From contig NZ_CAJRAF010000001.1 of NCBI RefSeq assembly GCF_907164905.1, positions 1,151,001-1,215,000 of the forward strand: DNA of 64,000 bases, in the 5' to 3' direction. The notes below the pieces were generated by a model. It was given only the letters and a program-made list of their open reading frames with translations, made no database searches and had not been told where the DNA came from. The translations under genes and the position numbers were made by a program. Shown here piece after piece: positions 52,994 through 63,270 of this stretch (positions are counted from its first letter, which is position 1; the number at the start of each line of letters is the position of its first letter). This DNA is from Dyadobacter sp. CECT 9275 (lineage in GTDB: Bacteria; Bacteroidota; Bacteroidia; Cytophagales; Spirosomataceae).

Positions 52994-53632
52994 TCATTTC
53001 CGTTTTATCTCGATATTGGAAGTCAGGTCGGCGGTGGGGCGTAACAGATGTACATCCAGTACTGCTTTTGGCCGGGCCAGATATTCCCTGATCAATGTTC
53101 TTAAAGAATAGCCGTCAGGAACGTCCTGAGCGGCGAATGATATGGCATTAATTCCTTCATTATGAGCAATATAAAGAGCTCTTGCGTTGTGAAAATTCTG
53201 AGATATGATCGTAAAATTATTCTGATTAAAAACTTCCCGGCATCTCACCACCGAATCAAAAGTCCGGAAACCAGCGTAATCCAGTGTCATCACATTTTCA
53301 GGTATTCCCAGGTTCAGCAGAGCTCTTTTCATATCAAGCGGCTCATTGTAATACTGCGAATCGTTATTTCCGCTCAATATGATATACTTGATCTTTCCTT
53401 CTTTAAAAAGCCGCGCTGTGGCTTCCATCCTATATCTGAAAAACAGGTTTTCTTTACCTCTTTCTGTGTTCCGGCTGGTGCCTAAAACCAGTGCCACATC
53501 ATTGGACGGTAAACTTTCTATTGAAAAATAATTGTACTGCCTGGTATTATACACGATCCAGAAATTACACAGCAGGATAAAAACCAAGCAGGCAAAGGCT
53601 AAAATAATCGCAGCTTTTATCAGTTTTTTCAC
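52994..53632 (-). CDS. SanA/YdcF-family membrane-anchored protein
   Basis: The 212-residue protein has one N-terminal helix (residues 8-28) and a DUF218-like domain: DVALVLGTSRNTERGKENLFFRYRMEATARLF, then YIILSGNNDSQYYNEPLDMKRALLNLGIP and ISQNFHNARALYIAHNEGINAI (each a separate segment). In E. coli SanA takes part in the envelope barrier against vancomycin and other large molecules. The same role here is an inference from family. Confidence 0.9.
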   Translation of the reverse strand: MKKLIKAAIILAFACLVFILLCNFWIVYNTRQYNYFSIESLPSNDVALVLGTSRNTERGKENLFFRYRMEATARLFKEGKIKYIILSGNNDSQYYNEPLDMKRALLNLGIPENVMTLDYAGFRTFDSVVRCREVFNQNNFTIISQNFHNARALYIAHNEGINAISFAAQDVPDGYSLRTLIREYLARPKAVLDVHLLRPTADLTSNIEIKRK

Positions 53633-53783
53633 TATTGTAATTCTGGTTGTCCTTGTTAAACGTCAGATAACAGAATTCCGGTTCGAGATACAGTCACATA
53701 TTATTTTATAACTGTACGTCTGAACCTGTACTTTTTGTTGCTGACAAGGATAAAATACATTTCACTACTTCCGTTTTAGTAAG

Positions 53784-56549
53784 TTATTCAAACAAACCTA
53801 GCTGGCTTTTAGGCGAATCAGGACCTTTTTTCGGATCTTTTCTGGATTTACCGTCAGGCTTTTGCTCTTCTTCCGGCTCACCGGAGGCAGAGGGAGCTAA
53901 TTTTTCGGGATTTACAATTTCCATATCCACCTCATCAGCTGTGGTTATTCCTTCGGCTGCTGCCTGAGTTTCTCCTTCTTCGGCCTCTGTTGTTTCTTCA
54001 CTGTGTTCTCCTTCATCAGGAAGGTCTTCTTCCACCGTTTCCGGCTCTTCAGGAAGCGGTGGGAGCCAGTGAATGTCTTTGAACTTATCGTTTGGAAGTT
54101 TATTCCCCAAGGCCCGCCACCCCCGCAAATCCACAAGGTCTTCCACTGCATAGGCTACGCTGGAGGGTTCGTTGGACGTATTTTTGGCCAATATCATCTC
54201 AAACCGGGGACGTTTGTCGGTACTGGCCAGTAACAGTTTACTGTTTTTGGTATCACTGATAAAAAGGAATTTTTTATCCAGGGACGTCGTTTCAATATTA
54301 AATCTCTTTATAAAATGTTGTTTTTGCCCGGCGTCATAATAAATAGCGGTAACGGGTAACTTGGTGTCAAATTTTTTCACCAGTAGTACCTCGTTAGGGA
54401 CATAATGATTGGTGAGATCAAAGTTGGTGAGCTCATAGGTACCATCTTTGTAAATCACCAGAATGCTGTCAGCTGCTCCGAAGTTACCAAGATATTCTCC
54501 GCGTTCATCCCTGTTGAGCCGGCCGATGGTGGGATTAAACCACATATCCACACCGCCGAGGGTTGAACGCCCCGCCTGTTTGAGTGTAATTTTCCTTACC
54601 GGATACTTGGTGAGGATATTGCCCATGGCGCTCCGGTTTTTAATGAGGAGATCGGCAAAGTTGAAATCAAACTGTTTTACTTTCGCTTTGCTTTGGGCGG
54701 TCAGGTTAACGGTAATGATTTCGGCTTCGCCGTTATCGTTGGCGGTGAAATAGGTAATCTTTGACTTGGGAGTGCCTTGGGTCATGTCATATTCCCGGTC
54801 GCGGGTTACGGCTGTGATCTGGCAGCGCTTGATATAGGACACCCCTGTTTTGCCGTCAAGGTAGATCAGGTTGTACACTTTGCGTTCATCATTTTTGAGG
54901 AAAACGGCGCAATGGATGATATCTTTCCCAACAAAAACCTTATCCTGGATCTTGGTGACCAGACATTTTCCGTCGCTCCTGAACACGATCACGTCATCGA
55001 TATCCGAGCAATCCATCACGTATTCATCCTTTTTGAGGCCGTATCCTATAAAACCCTCCGTCCGGTTTACATACAGTTTTTGATTATTTGCAGCTACTAT
55101 ATTTGCTGAAATCTGGTTAAATGCCCTGATCTCCGTGCGTCGGCCCCGGGTTTTACCATATTTTTTCAGAAGATCCCGGTAATATTCAATGGCAAAACGG
55201 ACGATGTTGGCAAGATTGTCCTCTGTTTCGGCGAGTTCTTCTTCCCATTTTCGCATCAGTTCGTCCGCCTTGTATCCGTCGTATTTGGATATTCTTTTGA
55301 TCCTGATCTCAGTAAGTTCCACAATATCGTCATCCGTGATCACGCGGTAAAACTGCGGCTTATAGGGTTCGAGCCCCTTGTCAATCGTGCGGATAACGTC
55401 TTCAAAAGTTTCACATTCTTCAATATCCCTGTATATACGGTTTTCGATGAAGATTTTTTCCAGCGAACCGTACAGTATCTTTTCCAGAAGGGCCGCTCTT
55501 TTGATCTCGAGCTCACGCCGTAAAAGATCTACCGTTTGCTGAGTATTGTATTTCAGTATTTCCGTGACGCCAACAAAGTGAGGCTTGTCGGCGATGATCA
55601 CACAGGCGTTGGGCGAAATGGAAACCTCGCATTCGGTAAATGCGTAAAGCGCATCCATGGTGATATCCGGTGATACCCCCGGCGCAAGGTGAACCTGTAT
55701 TTCTACATCCGCAGCGGTGTTGTCCACTACTTTTTTGATCTTGATTTTACCAGCATCGTTCGCCTTTACGATGGAATCAATGATGGATGTGGTAGTGGTT
55801 CCGAAAGGGATATCCCGGATGATGAGCATTTTCTTATCCTCTTCCTCAATCTTTGCCCTTACCCGTACCTTTCCCCCTCGGTGCCCGTCATTATAATTGG
55901 AAACGTCGATCTGGCCGCCCGTCAGGAAATCAGGATAGATGGTCACCTCCTTACCCTGCAGGATCCCGATTGAACCTTCAATGAGTTCGCAAAAATTATG
56001 TGGTAATATTTTGGTCGAGAGGCCCACCGCAATTCCCTCCACACCCAGTGTAAGTAAGAGCGGGAATTTGACTGGAAGGGTAACGGGCTCTCTTTTGCGT
56101 CCGTCATAGGACAGCTGCCACTCCGTGGTATTGTCGTTAAAAACGATTTCTTTGGAAAACCGGGAAAGCCTTACTTCAATGTACCGCGCAGCCGCGGCGC
56201 CATCTCCGGTGCGTATGTCGCCCCAGTTTCCCTGGGTGTCAAAAAGGAGTTCTTTCTGACCAATGTTGACAATGGAATCATAAATGGAAGCGTCACCGTG
56301 AGGGTGGTACTGCATGGATGAACCTACGACGTTAGCGACCTTGTTAAAACGGCCGTCGTCCATTTCGTTCAGTGCATGCATGATCCTCCTCTGAACCGGC
56401 TTCAGCCCGTCTTCAATGGCCGGAACAGCCCGCTCCAGAATTACATAAGATGCATAATCAAGAAACCAACTTTCGTAAAGACCTGAAATGGGTAATTTTT
56501 CGTGTAGTTCGCTGTCTCCTACGTTGTTCGTAGCATCGTTTTCATCCAT
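53784..56549 (-). CDS. parC: DNA topoisomerase IV subunit A
   Basis: From the ATG at 56549 (MDENDATNNVGDSELHEKLP) the protein has 921 residues. The winged-helix domain carries HPHGD at residues 82-86 and the catalytic Arg122-Tyr123 (AAAARYIE); tower, coiled-coil (ERAVLEKILYGSLEKIFIENRIYRD region) and beta-pinwheel C-terminal domains follow. The GyrA-box (QRRGGKG) is absent, which supports ParC over GyrA. Residue 87, the position of the quinolone-contacting Ser of E. coli, is Ala. A long acidic, Pro/Glu-rich tail (about residues 820-921) is added. ParE is not adjacent. Confidence 0.93.
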   Translation of the reverse strand: MDENDATNNVGDSELHEKLPISGLYESWFLDYASYVILERAVPAIEDGLKPVQRRIMHALNEMDDGRFNKVANVVGSSMQYHPHGDASIYDSIVNIGQKELLFDTQGNWGDIRTGDGAAAARYIEVRLSRFSKEIVFNDNTTEWQLSYDGRKREPVTLPVKFPLLLTLGVEGIAVGLSTKILPHNFCELIEGSIGILQGKEVTIYPDFLTGGQIDVSNYNDGHRGGKVRVRAKIEEEDKKMLIIRDIPFGTTTTSIIDSIVKANDAGKIKIKKVVDNTAADVEIQVHLAPGVSPDITMDALYAFTECEVSISPNACVIIADKPHFVGVTEILKYNTQQTVDLLRRELEIKRAALLEKILYGSLEKIFIENRIYRDIEECETFEDVIRTIDKGLEPYKPQFYRVITDDDIVELTEIRIKRISKYDGYKADELMRKWEEELAETEDNLANIVRFAIEYYRDLLKKYGKTRGRRTEIRAFNQISANIVAANNQKLYVNRTEGFIGYGLKKDEYVMDCSDIDDVIVFRSDGKCLVTKIQDKVFVGKDIIHCAVFLKNDERKVYNLIYLDGKTGVSYIKRCQITAVTRDREYDMTQGTPKSKITYFTANDNGEAEIITVNLTAQSKAKVKQFDFNFADLLIKNRSAMGNILTKYPVRKITLKQAGRSTLGGVDMWFNPTIGRLNRDERGEYLGNFGAADSILVIYKDGTYELTNFDLTNHYVPNEVLLVKKFDTKLPVTAIYYDAGQKQHFIKRFNIETTSLDKKFLFISDTKNSKLLLASTDKRPRFEMILAKNTSNEPSSVAYAVEDLVDLRGWRALGNKLPNDKFKDIHWLPPLPEEPETVEEDLPDEGEHSEETTEAEEGETQAAAEGITTADEVDMEIVNPEKLAPSASGEPEEEQKPDGKSRKDPKKGPDSPKSQLGLFE

Positions 56550-56718
56550 AAATTGAGGAGGAAACTTTTTAAAATATCCGGTAAATCGATTAAGTAAGAT
56601 TCCTTCCGTGCCGCATCCCAATGTCTGTAAAACCAGCCTGAATAGAGCAGTTTTTCAGAGGAATTTCTGGAAGTTATAATTGAAAATCCTGCTAATATAG
56701 CAAATAAAGCAGATATTT

Positions 56719-57369
56719 TTAATTTTCGCTACTTGAATCCGGCGTATTCATGACCGTGAGCAATTCGCTGATCATCATCGCAGTGGCGCCCCATATCTTA
56801 TAACCTCTCACAGCATAGTGTGGTGCCCTGACCTGTTCTCCTCTCACGATGATCACACTTTCACCGAGTATGCTGGTATCCATAATCTCTTTAAGCCGAA
56901 CTTCGAAAACGTCCTCAACTTCCCTGATGTCCGGGTAAAAATCCGGGCGGTAGGGAATGGTTGCCACCACCGGAAGAACATAAAAATTACTCGGAGGAAT
57001 GAACAGCTCAGATAATACACCAAGGATTTTTACATCGGTAAGCCGTAAACCAATTTCTTCCTGTGCTTCCCGTAAGGCCGTACGGATCAGGTCTTCGTCT
57101 GATAGTTCATAACGTCCGCCGGGAAAGGCAATCTGTCCTGAATGCACTCCATCGTAAGCGGGGCGGAGTATAACCGGGAAATAAATTTCGTCCTGATAGG
57201 GATAAAAAAGGATCAGTACGGCACTTTTCCGGGTTTTGGCATTAGGCTTAAAACTCATTCGCAGCCTGGAAGTAGCCTGCATGGGGCGGTGAGCCGATTC
57301 TCCCGGAAGCGGACTTTTTAATTTTTTATATAACTCATCCGTAAAAAAATCAAAAGATTCTTTGCCCAT
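56719..57369 (-). CDS. Nudix hydrolase, CoA-pyrophosphatase type
   Basis: The 216-residue protein has an intact Nudix box, GGRYELSDEDLIRTALREAQEEIGL, with the REXXEE core, preceded by the family's VLILFYPYQDEIYFPVILRP and HSGQIAFPGG. The HSGQIAFPGG motif and following LSDED mark the CoA pyrophosphatase (NudL/PCD1-like) branch, which splits CoA into 3',5'-ADP-type and phosphopantetheine products. The gene lies between parC and the FAD oxidoreductase gene on the same strand; gaps of about 80-170 bp make a single operon uncertain. Confidence 0.9.
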   Translation of the reverse strand: MGKESFDFFTDELYKKLKSPLPGESAHRPMQATSRLRMSFKPNAKTRKSAVLILFYPYQDEIYFPVILRPAYDGVHSGQIAFPGGRYELSDEDLIRTALREAQEEIGLRLTDVKILGVLSELFIPPSNFYVLPVVATIPYRPDFYPDIREVEDVFEVRLKEIMDTSILGESVIIVRGEQVRAPHYAVRGYKIWGATAMMISELLTVMNTPDSSSEN

Positions 57370-57447
57370 ATAGGCTTATAATTGGTGTTGGTGAGTAATA
57401 GTCAGGCTACAAATGTTAACATTTTTTTGAAGACAATCAAAGTGTGC

Positions 57448-59028
57448 TTACTCCTTGTTGGCGTAAAGCCTGGCAAGCTGCTCTGCACACCGTTCACCGT
57501 CCATAGCCGCGGACATAATTCCTCCTGCATAGCCCGCTCCCTCTCCACATGGGAAAAGTCCTTTCAGGTGCGGATGCTCACAGGAATCGCGCTCTCTTGG
57601 TATCCTGACGGGCGAGGAGGTCCGGCTTTCCACACCTACCAGCTGCGCTTCATCTGTAATATATCCTTTCATTTTTCTTCCGAAATCCATGAGTCCTTCT
57701 CTCAATGGGTTTGCTATGCTGGCAGGCATGGTATCAAATAAATTCACCGATTTCAACCCTGGCTGGTACGAAGTTTCGTTCAGTTCCGGAGATGTTTTTT
57801 TGTTGATAAAATCCGTTACACGCTGTGCCGGGGCTGTTTGGGTAGCTCCAGCTATTTTACAGGCAGTTTCTTCAAACTCTTTCTGGAACTGAAGGCCGGC
57901 CAGCGGGCCAAAATCTGCATAAGGCAAAAGGTCAGCCTCCTCAATGGCTACTACGATCCCGGAATTTGCAAAGGCCGAATCGCGCCGGGAAGGTGACATT
58001 CCGTTGACCACCACCTCGCCCGGGGCCGTGGCAGCCGGAACAATAAACCCTCCGGGGCACATACAAAAGGAAAACACCCCTCTCTGTATACCATTGAAGC
58101 GTGTTTGGGTAACAAGGCTGTAAGAAGCGGCCGGTAAGTAAGGGCCCCGGTCCTTATCGCAATGATATTGTATGCTGTCGATCACCCGCTGCGGATGCTC
58201 AATGCGGACACCCATTGCAAAGGATTTACTTTCAATCAGTATGTTTTTGCGGGACAAAAGATCATAGATATCCCTGGCCGAATGCCCGGTGGCAAGTATG
58301 ACCCCAACGCCGGTGTATTCCTTTTTATCATTCACAATCACCCCTTTTACTACATGATCCCGGATAATAAGGTCAGTTACTTTGGTGTTAAAATGGATCT
58401 CTCCGCCGGCCTTTAATATACTTTCGCGCATGTTGGCAACCACCAAAGGAAGTTTGTTGGTACCAATGTGCGGATGGGTGTCAATGAGGATCTGTTCGCT
58501 GGCTCCATGTCCCACGAAAATTTCCAGCACCCGGCGGATATCCCCGCGTTTGTTGGAACGGGTATATAACTTGCCGTCTGAGTAAGTACCAGCACCTCCT
58601 TCACCAAAACAGTAGTTTGATTCAGGATTAACGATATGTTCTTTGTTAATGGCGGCAAGGTCGCGGCGGCGCGAACGAACATCTTTTCCTCTTTCGAAAA
58701 GGACGGGTTTTATACCCATTTCTATCAGGCGCAGCGCAGCAAACATCCCAGCTGGCCCGCAGCCGACGATCAGCGCCTGGGGACGATTGCTTACGTCGGG
58801 ATAATCAAGAGAAAGTTCAATGAGTGACGGAGGTAATTCGTTGATATATACTTCGGTCTGCAGATTGATTTTTACCTGCCTGCTCCGGGCATCAATGGAT
58901 TGCCTGGTTTTCCGGATGATTGTTGGGGTTCCCGCGCGGAGTTTTAATTTTTTTCCAATATACTGTTCCAGCGAGAGATCATCCAGTGCTATTTCAGGAG
59001 GAAGTGTAAGTTGTAAGGTATGTCGCAT
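57448..59028 (-). CDS. FAD-dependent oxidoreductase (YtfP/HI0933-like)
   Basis: The 526-residue protein has an N-terminal domain of about 85 residues with a conserved-looking DARSRQVKINLQTEVY segment, then an FAD Rossmann site ALIVGCGPAGMFAALRLIEMG (residues about 87-107), GGAGTYSDGKLYTR, VILATGHSARD and the C-terminal PCGEGAGYAGGIMSAAMDG, which closes on FAD. This is the uncharacterised dehydrogenase family known as FAD-dependent protein; substrate and partner are unknown. No signal peptide is present, so it is cytoplasmic. Confidence 0.88.
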   Translation of the reverse strand: MRHTLQLTLPPEIALDDLSLEQYIGKKLKLRAGTPTIIRKTRQSIDARSRQVKINLQTEVYINELPPSLIELSLDYPDVSNRPQALIVGCGPAGMFAALRLIEMGIKPVLFERGKDVRSRRRDLAAINKEHIVNPESNYCFGEGGAGTYSDGKLYTRSNKRGDIRRVLEIFVGHGASEQILIDTHPHIGTNKLPLVVANMRESILKAGGEIHFNTKVTDLIIRDHVVKGVIVNDKKEYTGVGVILATGHSARDIYDLLSRKNILIESKSFAMGVRIEHPQRVIDSIQYHCDKDRGPYLPAASYSLVTQTRFNGIQRGVFSFCMCPGGFIVPAATAPGEVVVNGMSPSRRDSAFANSGIVVAIEEADLLPYADFGPLAGLQFQKEFEETACKIAGATQTAPAQRVTDFINKKTSPELNETSYQPGLKSVNLFDTMPASIANPLREGLMDFGRKMKGYITDEAQLVGVESRTSSPVRIPRERDSCEHPHLKGLFPCGEGAGYAGGIMSAAMDGERCAEQLARLYANKE

Positions 59029-59162
59029 GTGAAAGGGATTTATCCTTTAATCGTGCAAAGATAATTGTTTCGGCGGAAAGCGCCTTAAAGTGGAGCAGGT
59101 GGGGGGAGGAAGCTAGAAATTTTGTCTTACATTTAACCTTGTCCATAGCTTTCTCCGACGTC

Positions 59163-60995
59163 ATGAACATCTTTCGTTTTACGATCCTCCTGATTTTGCT
59201 TTGCAGTAATCGGGCTTTTAGTCAGAAAATAAAAGTGCTCATCAATCACGTTGGTTACGAGCAGGATAATCCTAAACGGGCTATAGTTGTATCAGACCAA
59301 AAAGTAACGATAACTGAATTTCAGTTGATTGATCAGGAATCAGGGAAAGTGGTTTTTAAGGGTAAAACAAGGTATTCAGGACCTGTGGGCAAATGGAGGA
59401 ACCGGCTGTTTTGGGAAATGGATTTCAGCAGTTTTCAGAAAGCAGGTAGCTATATCGTTCAGGCAAAAATTCCTGGCAAAAACATCGTTTCTTATCCATT
59501 CAGGATTGGGAGGAACGTATTGGAATCTGCTACAATTTCGGATGTTGTCTATTATTTCAAAGGCCAGCGAAGCTCGGGATTACTGGATATTGCAGATCGT
59601 CATTTAGTGTTGAAGAGGCAGATTAAAGATACCATTGATGCACATGGCGGCTGGTACGATGCCTCCGGAGATTACGGCAAACATTTGTCTCATCTTTCTT
59701 TTTCGTCCTATTTCAACCCGCAGCAAATCCCGCTTACCGTGTGGAGTTTATTTAAGACATTTGAATTACTGATCAAAAGGCCGGGAAGCGATTTTCGCCA
59801 GTATAACCGCCGATTGCTGGATGAGGCAATGCATGGTGCTGACTACCTCGTCAGGGTTCAGGCGCGTAACGGATCTTTTTACCGGTCGGTGTCGGCGCCG
59901 GGTGCGGGGAAAATGGCAAAGGACAGGGTGATTCAGGCGGAGGAGCAGAGCTATCGTATCAAAGAGAATAAGGATCAGTCTTTCAACGATACGGATAATT
60001 CTGATAGCTGGAGAAGTTATCAGGTAAGTTACCGGTCAGGAGGAGGGATGAGTATTGCTGCGCTGGCAATTGCTGCGGCAAGGGATACCTCGGGCGATTT
60101 TTCCAGTCGGCAATATCTGGCAGCGGCTGAAAATGCGTTCCGGTTTCTCGAAAAGGAAAATGTAAAGATGACCAATGACGGGAAGGAAAATATTGTTGAT
60201 GATTACTGTGCGCTGAGTGCGGCGACGGAGCTTTTCAAAACTACGAAGAAAGAAGAGTATACCTTGGCGGCAAAGAAACGGGCACAAAATCTTTTGGCAA
60301 GATTGGTGTCTGCCGGAAAATACACCGGACACTGGCGTGCGGATGATAGGGACCGTCCGTTTTTCCATCCGTCCGATGCCGGGTTACCAGTCATTAGTTT
60401 GCTCAATTATAATACAATTGCCACGGATCCTGAAAAATCCTGGATTAAAGAAACGATCAGGAAATCACTGGATTTTGAATTGAATATCACAGCAGAGGTG
60501 AATAATCCATTTGGTTATAGCCGGCAATATACCCAGGACACGCTTGGAAACAGGAAAGCTGTATTTTTCTTTCCGCATGGCAGTGATGCTTCACCCTGGT
60601 GGCAGGGCGAAAATGCCCGGCTTGCCTCTGTTGCTTCGGCAGCCCGGCTCGCTATTCCCTTATTTGAAGACGATAAGGTATTTCAAAACAAACTCAGAAA
60701 TTTTGCTGTAAACCAGATGAACTGGATACTGGGTCTGAATCCATACGATACCAGCATGTTGCAAGGTGCAGGGCACAACAATCCGGCGTATGGTTTTTTC
60801 GGTGGTTTTGAATACACAAATGCCCCTGGAGGGATTGCTAACGGCGTGACAGGGGGCTTTGACAATGAAGATGATATCGATTTTAATCTTTCTTACGCAC
60901 AAACAGGGAAGGATAATGACTGGCGCTGGGCAGAGCAATGGTTGCCACATGCTGCCTGGTATTTGCTATCCGTTGCCGCCACGGATCATAAATGA
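59163..60995 (+). CDS. Glycoside hydrolase family 9 enzyme, exported
   Basis: From the ATG at 59163 the protein has 610 residues with a signal peptide (MNIFRFTILLILLCSNRAFS). An immunoglobulin-like N-terminal domain (IKVLINHVGYEQDNPKRA and on, to about residue 105) precedes the GH9 catalytic (alpha/alpha)6 barrel. The GGWYDASGDYGKHLS segment carries the two catalytic-base aspartates, LNPYDTSMLQGAGHNNP is the C-terminal substrate-binding signature, and a late Glu in the WAEQWL segment is the expected proton donor. Family members are endo-beta-1,4-glucanases or exo-glucosaminidases. It starts a run with ThuA and CotH genes. Confidence 0.9.
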   Translation: MNIFRFTILLILLCSNRAFSQKIKVLINHVGYEQDNPKRAIVVSDQKVTITEFQLIDQESGKVVFKGKTRYSGPVGKWRNRLFWEMDFSSFQKAGSYIVQAKIPGKNIVSYPFRIGRNVLESATISDVVYYFKGQRSSGLLDIADRHLVLKRQIKDTIDAHGGWYDASGDYGKHLSHLSFSSYFNPQQIPLTVWSLFKTFELLIKRPGSDFRQYNRRLLDEAMHGADYLVRVQARNGSFYRSVSAPGAGKMAKDRVIQAEEQSYRIKENKDQSFNDTDNSDSWRSYQVSYRSGGGMSIAALAIAAARDTSGDFSSRQYLAAAENAFRFLEKENVKMTNDGKENIVDDYCALSAATELFKTTKKEEYTLAAKKRAQNLLARLVSAGKYTGHWRADDRDRPFFHPSDAGLPVISLLNYNTIATDPEKSWIKETIRKSLDFELNITAEVNNPFGYSRQYTQDTLGNRKAVFFFPHGSDASPWWQGENARLASVASAARLAIPLFEDDKVFQNKLRNFAVNQMNWILGLNPYDTSMLQGAGHNNPAYGFFGGFEYTNAPGGIANGVTGGFDNEDDIDFNLSYAQTGKDNDWRWAEQWLPHAAWYLLSVAATDHK

Positions 60996-61034
60996 AATTT
61001 GTAAAGCTTAATTAGGTAAACCTCTTAACTTAAA

Positions 61035-61799
61035 ATGATGAAAACGCGAATACCAAACCTGATGCTGGTGCTAATGACTGCATTTGTTGCTGTTGGCTTA
61101 ATTGCTGCCAGTCAAAAAAGAAGTTTTAAGGTTTTTGTGAAAATTTCCAAGGCGGCAGACCACAATAAAATGATGACTGCGGCAAGGCCTTTCCTGGAAA
61201 AAATCGCGTCGGAAAATCATTTTACCGTGGATATTACAGATGACAACAGCCTGGTGAATGATGCCAATCTTAGTAAGTATCAGGTATTTATTCAGTTGCA
61301 GGAAGCTCCTTTTGACTTGTCGGGTCAGGAGCAGTTAGCCGTTCAAAAGTTTATTGAGGACGGGAAGGGCTGGGTAGGGATACATGCTGCCGGGTTAACC
61401 GGGACTTTATACACCAATCCGGAAAAGAAATACTGGCAATGGTTTGAAGATGCCATGGGCGGCGTGAAATATACCCCGCACCCTAAGTTTCAAAAAGGTA
61501 CGCTGATCATCGAAGATCATAAACATCCGGTTACGAAAAACCTGCCGGACAAGATGGAGATCTCGGACGAGTGGTACGAATTTGATAAAAGTCCGCGTCC
61601 GAATGTCCGGGTTCTTGCCACCGCTGATGAGTCGACCTACAAACAAAACAAGCCAATGGGAGATCATCCGCTCATCTGGGTGAATGAAAAGTACCGGCGT
61701 ATGGTATACATAGGGATTGGACATGATGCATCTTTGTGTGTCAATCCGGATTATGCAGTGCTGGTTCGGGATGCCGTTCTTTGGGCGGCTGAAAAGTAA
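61035..61799 (+). CDS. Exported ThuA-like domain protein
   Basis: The 254-residue protein has a signal peptide (residues 1 to about 26) and one ThuA domain with the class-I glutamine-amidotransferase-like fold: VFVKISKAADHNKMMTAARPF, YQVFIQLQEAPFDLSG, GKGWVGIHAAGL, GDHPLIWVNEKYRRMVYIGIGHD. The catalytic Cys of amidotransferases is replaced by His in GIHAAG, as usual in ThuA. ThuA proteins take part in trehalose and other sugar metabolism, and many Bacteroidota carry such exported copies. It follows the GH9 gene by 39 bp. Confidence 0.87.
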   Translation: MMKTRIPNLMLVLMTAFVAVGLIAASQKRSFKVFVKISKAADHNKMMTAARPFLEKIASENHFTVDITDDNSLVNDANLSKYQVFIQLQEAPFDLSGQEQLAVQKFIEDGKGWVGIHAAGLTGTLYTNPEKKYWQWFEDAMGGVKYTPHPKFQKGTLIIEDHKHPVTKNLPDKMEISDEWYEFDKSPRPNVRVLATADESTYKQNKPMGDHPLIWVNEKYRRMVYIGIGHDASLCVNPDYAVLVRDAVLWAAEK

Positions 61800-61866
61800 A
61801 TTTTCTCTTCCTGCATCAAAATAATTGCCTTATGGCGTAATGGATGTTAGTTAGCACCTGACACCC

Positions 61867-63270
61867 ATGAGACATAAACATTTTCTTATTCTGCTTCTTG
61901 CAGCTACATCTTTCATTGCGGCATCCTGTAAAATACCTTCATCCGTAGAGGTATCTGACGATCCTGCTGAAGCAAATTCCGACTGGACAGCGGAAAGCCA
62001 TGGCAATGATGTAGATCCTGATTATGATATAATATTTCCCCAGGATCAAGTGAACAGCATTGAAATTACGATGACTGCTGCTGACTGGGCAGCCATCAAG
62101 GCAGATATGTCGGCTAAGTCGTGGGGTACTTTCGGGCAAGGTAACTCCGGTGGAGGACAGGGTGGGGGTGGAGGTTTTGGAGAAGATCCGGAATACATTG
62201 CAGCAACCTTAAAATTTAACGGAAAAACCTGGAACCAGGTGGGTTTCCGGTTGAAAGGGAATTCCAGTTTGTCGTCTATCTGGCGTGCAGGGATATACAA
62301 GCTTCCTTTTAGGCTTCATTTTGACAAGTTCGAAGACGATTATCCGAGTATAAAAAATCAGCGGTTTTATGGTTTCAAGGAGCTTTCTATGTCGCCAGGA
62401 TATAGTGATAATTCCTTGTTACGGGAAAAAGTAGTAGCTGACATTTTTCGTGCAGGCGGTGTTGCTGCAGCCCGTACTGCGTTTTATAAGGTGTATATCA
62501 ATTTTGGTGAAGGATTAAAATACTGTGGTGTATACACTTCCGTGGAAGTGATTGATGATACCATGGTGCAGGATCAGTTCGGGGAAGATGATGGGAACAT
62601 TTACAAACCGGAATCTTATTTCAAAACTTTTGCCCAATCTGAATTTGAGAAAAAGAATAACGAAGACGCACCGGATTATACGGATGTGCAGGCTTTTATA
62701 ACGGCGCTCAATAGTTCTGTCAGAACCAGTAATCCTCTACAGTGGCGCACCAGCCTCGAATCTACCTTTAATGTGGACCACTTTCTGAAATATCTCGCTA
62801 TTAATAATACAATTGTAAACTGGGATTGTTACGGTTCAAAGGCACATAACCATTATCTGTACAATGCACCGGCAGGTAAGCTGACATGGATTCCTTGGGA
62901 TTTTAACATGTCGATGACAACGTCTTCCGGCGGTGGGAATGGCGGAGGTGGTATGACGGCAGTGTCTTTATCGATGACTGAGGTATCAAGTACCTGGCCA
63001 TTGCTGCGGTATGTTGCGGATGATGCAACTTATTATGCCAGATACAAAACTTATGTAAAGGAATTCAAAGAGAATGTTTTCATCCCCACTCAGATTAATG
63101 CACTTTTTGACAAGTATCATAATCTGATCCAGCCCTATGTGACCGGAACAGAACCTGAGCAAACCGGCTATTCTAATCTGACCAGCAAAACATCTTTTGA
63201 CACAGATCTTACAACGCTTAAAAGCCATGTTGTTACCAGAAATGCAGCAGTTGAAACATTTTTAAGATGA
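61867..63270 (+). CDS. CotH-kinase-domain lipoprotein
   Basis: The 467-residue protein starts with a lipoprotein signal (LLAATSFIAASC). The CotH domain shows VGFRLKGNSSLS, a long segment with DNSLLREKVVADIFRAGGVAAARTAFYKVYIN (taken in part), YCGVYTSVEVID, DDGNIYKPES and the catalytic LTWIPWDFNMSM, where Asp coordinates metal in spore-coat kinases. Two Gly-rich inserts (about residues 92-107 and 357-366) are unusual. Such proteins phosphorylate extracytoplasmic targets. The gene overlaps the VTC-domain gene by an ATGA, a pairing that recurs in bacteria. Confidence 0.88.
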   Translation: MRHKHFLILLLAATSFIAASCKIPSSVEVSDDPAEANSDWTAESHGNDVDPDYDIIFPQDQVNSIEITMTAADWAAIKADMSAKSWGTFGQGNSGGGQGGGGGFGEDPEYIAATLKFNGKTWNQVGFRLKGNSSLSSIWRAGIYKLPFRLHFDKFEDDYPSIKNQRFYGFKELSMSPGYSDNSLLREKVVADIFRAGGVAAARTAFYKVYINFGEGLKYCGVYTSVEVIDDTMVQDQFGEDDGNIYKPESYFKTFAQSEFEKKNNEDAPDYTDVQAFITALNSSVRTSNPLQWRTSLESTFNVDHFLKYLAINNTIVNWDCYGSKAHNHYLYNAPAGKLTWIPWDFNMSMTTSSGGGNGGGGMTAVSLSMTEVSSTWPLLRYVADDATYYARYKTYVKEFKENVFIPTQINALFDKYHNLIQPYVTGTEPEQTGYSNLTSKTSFDTDLTTLKSHVVTRNAAVETFLR

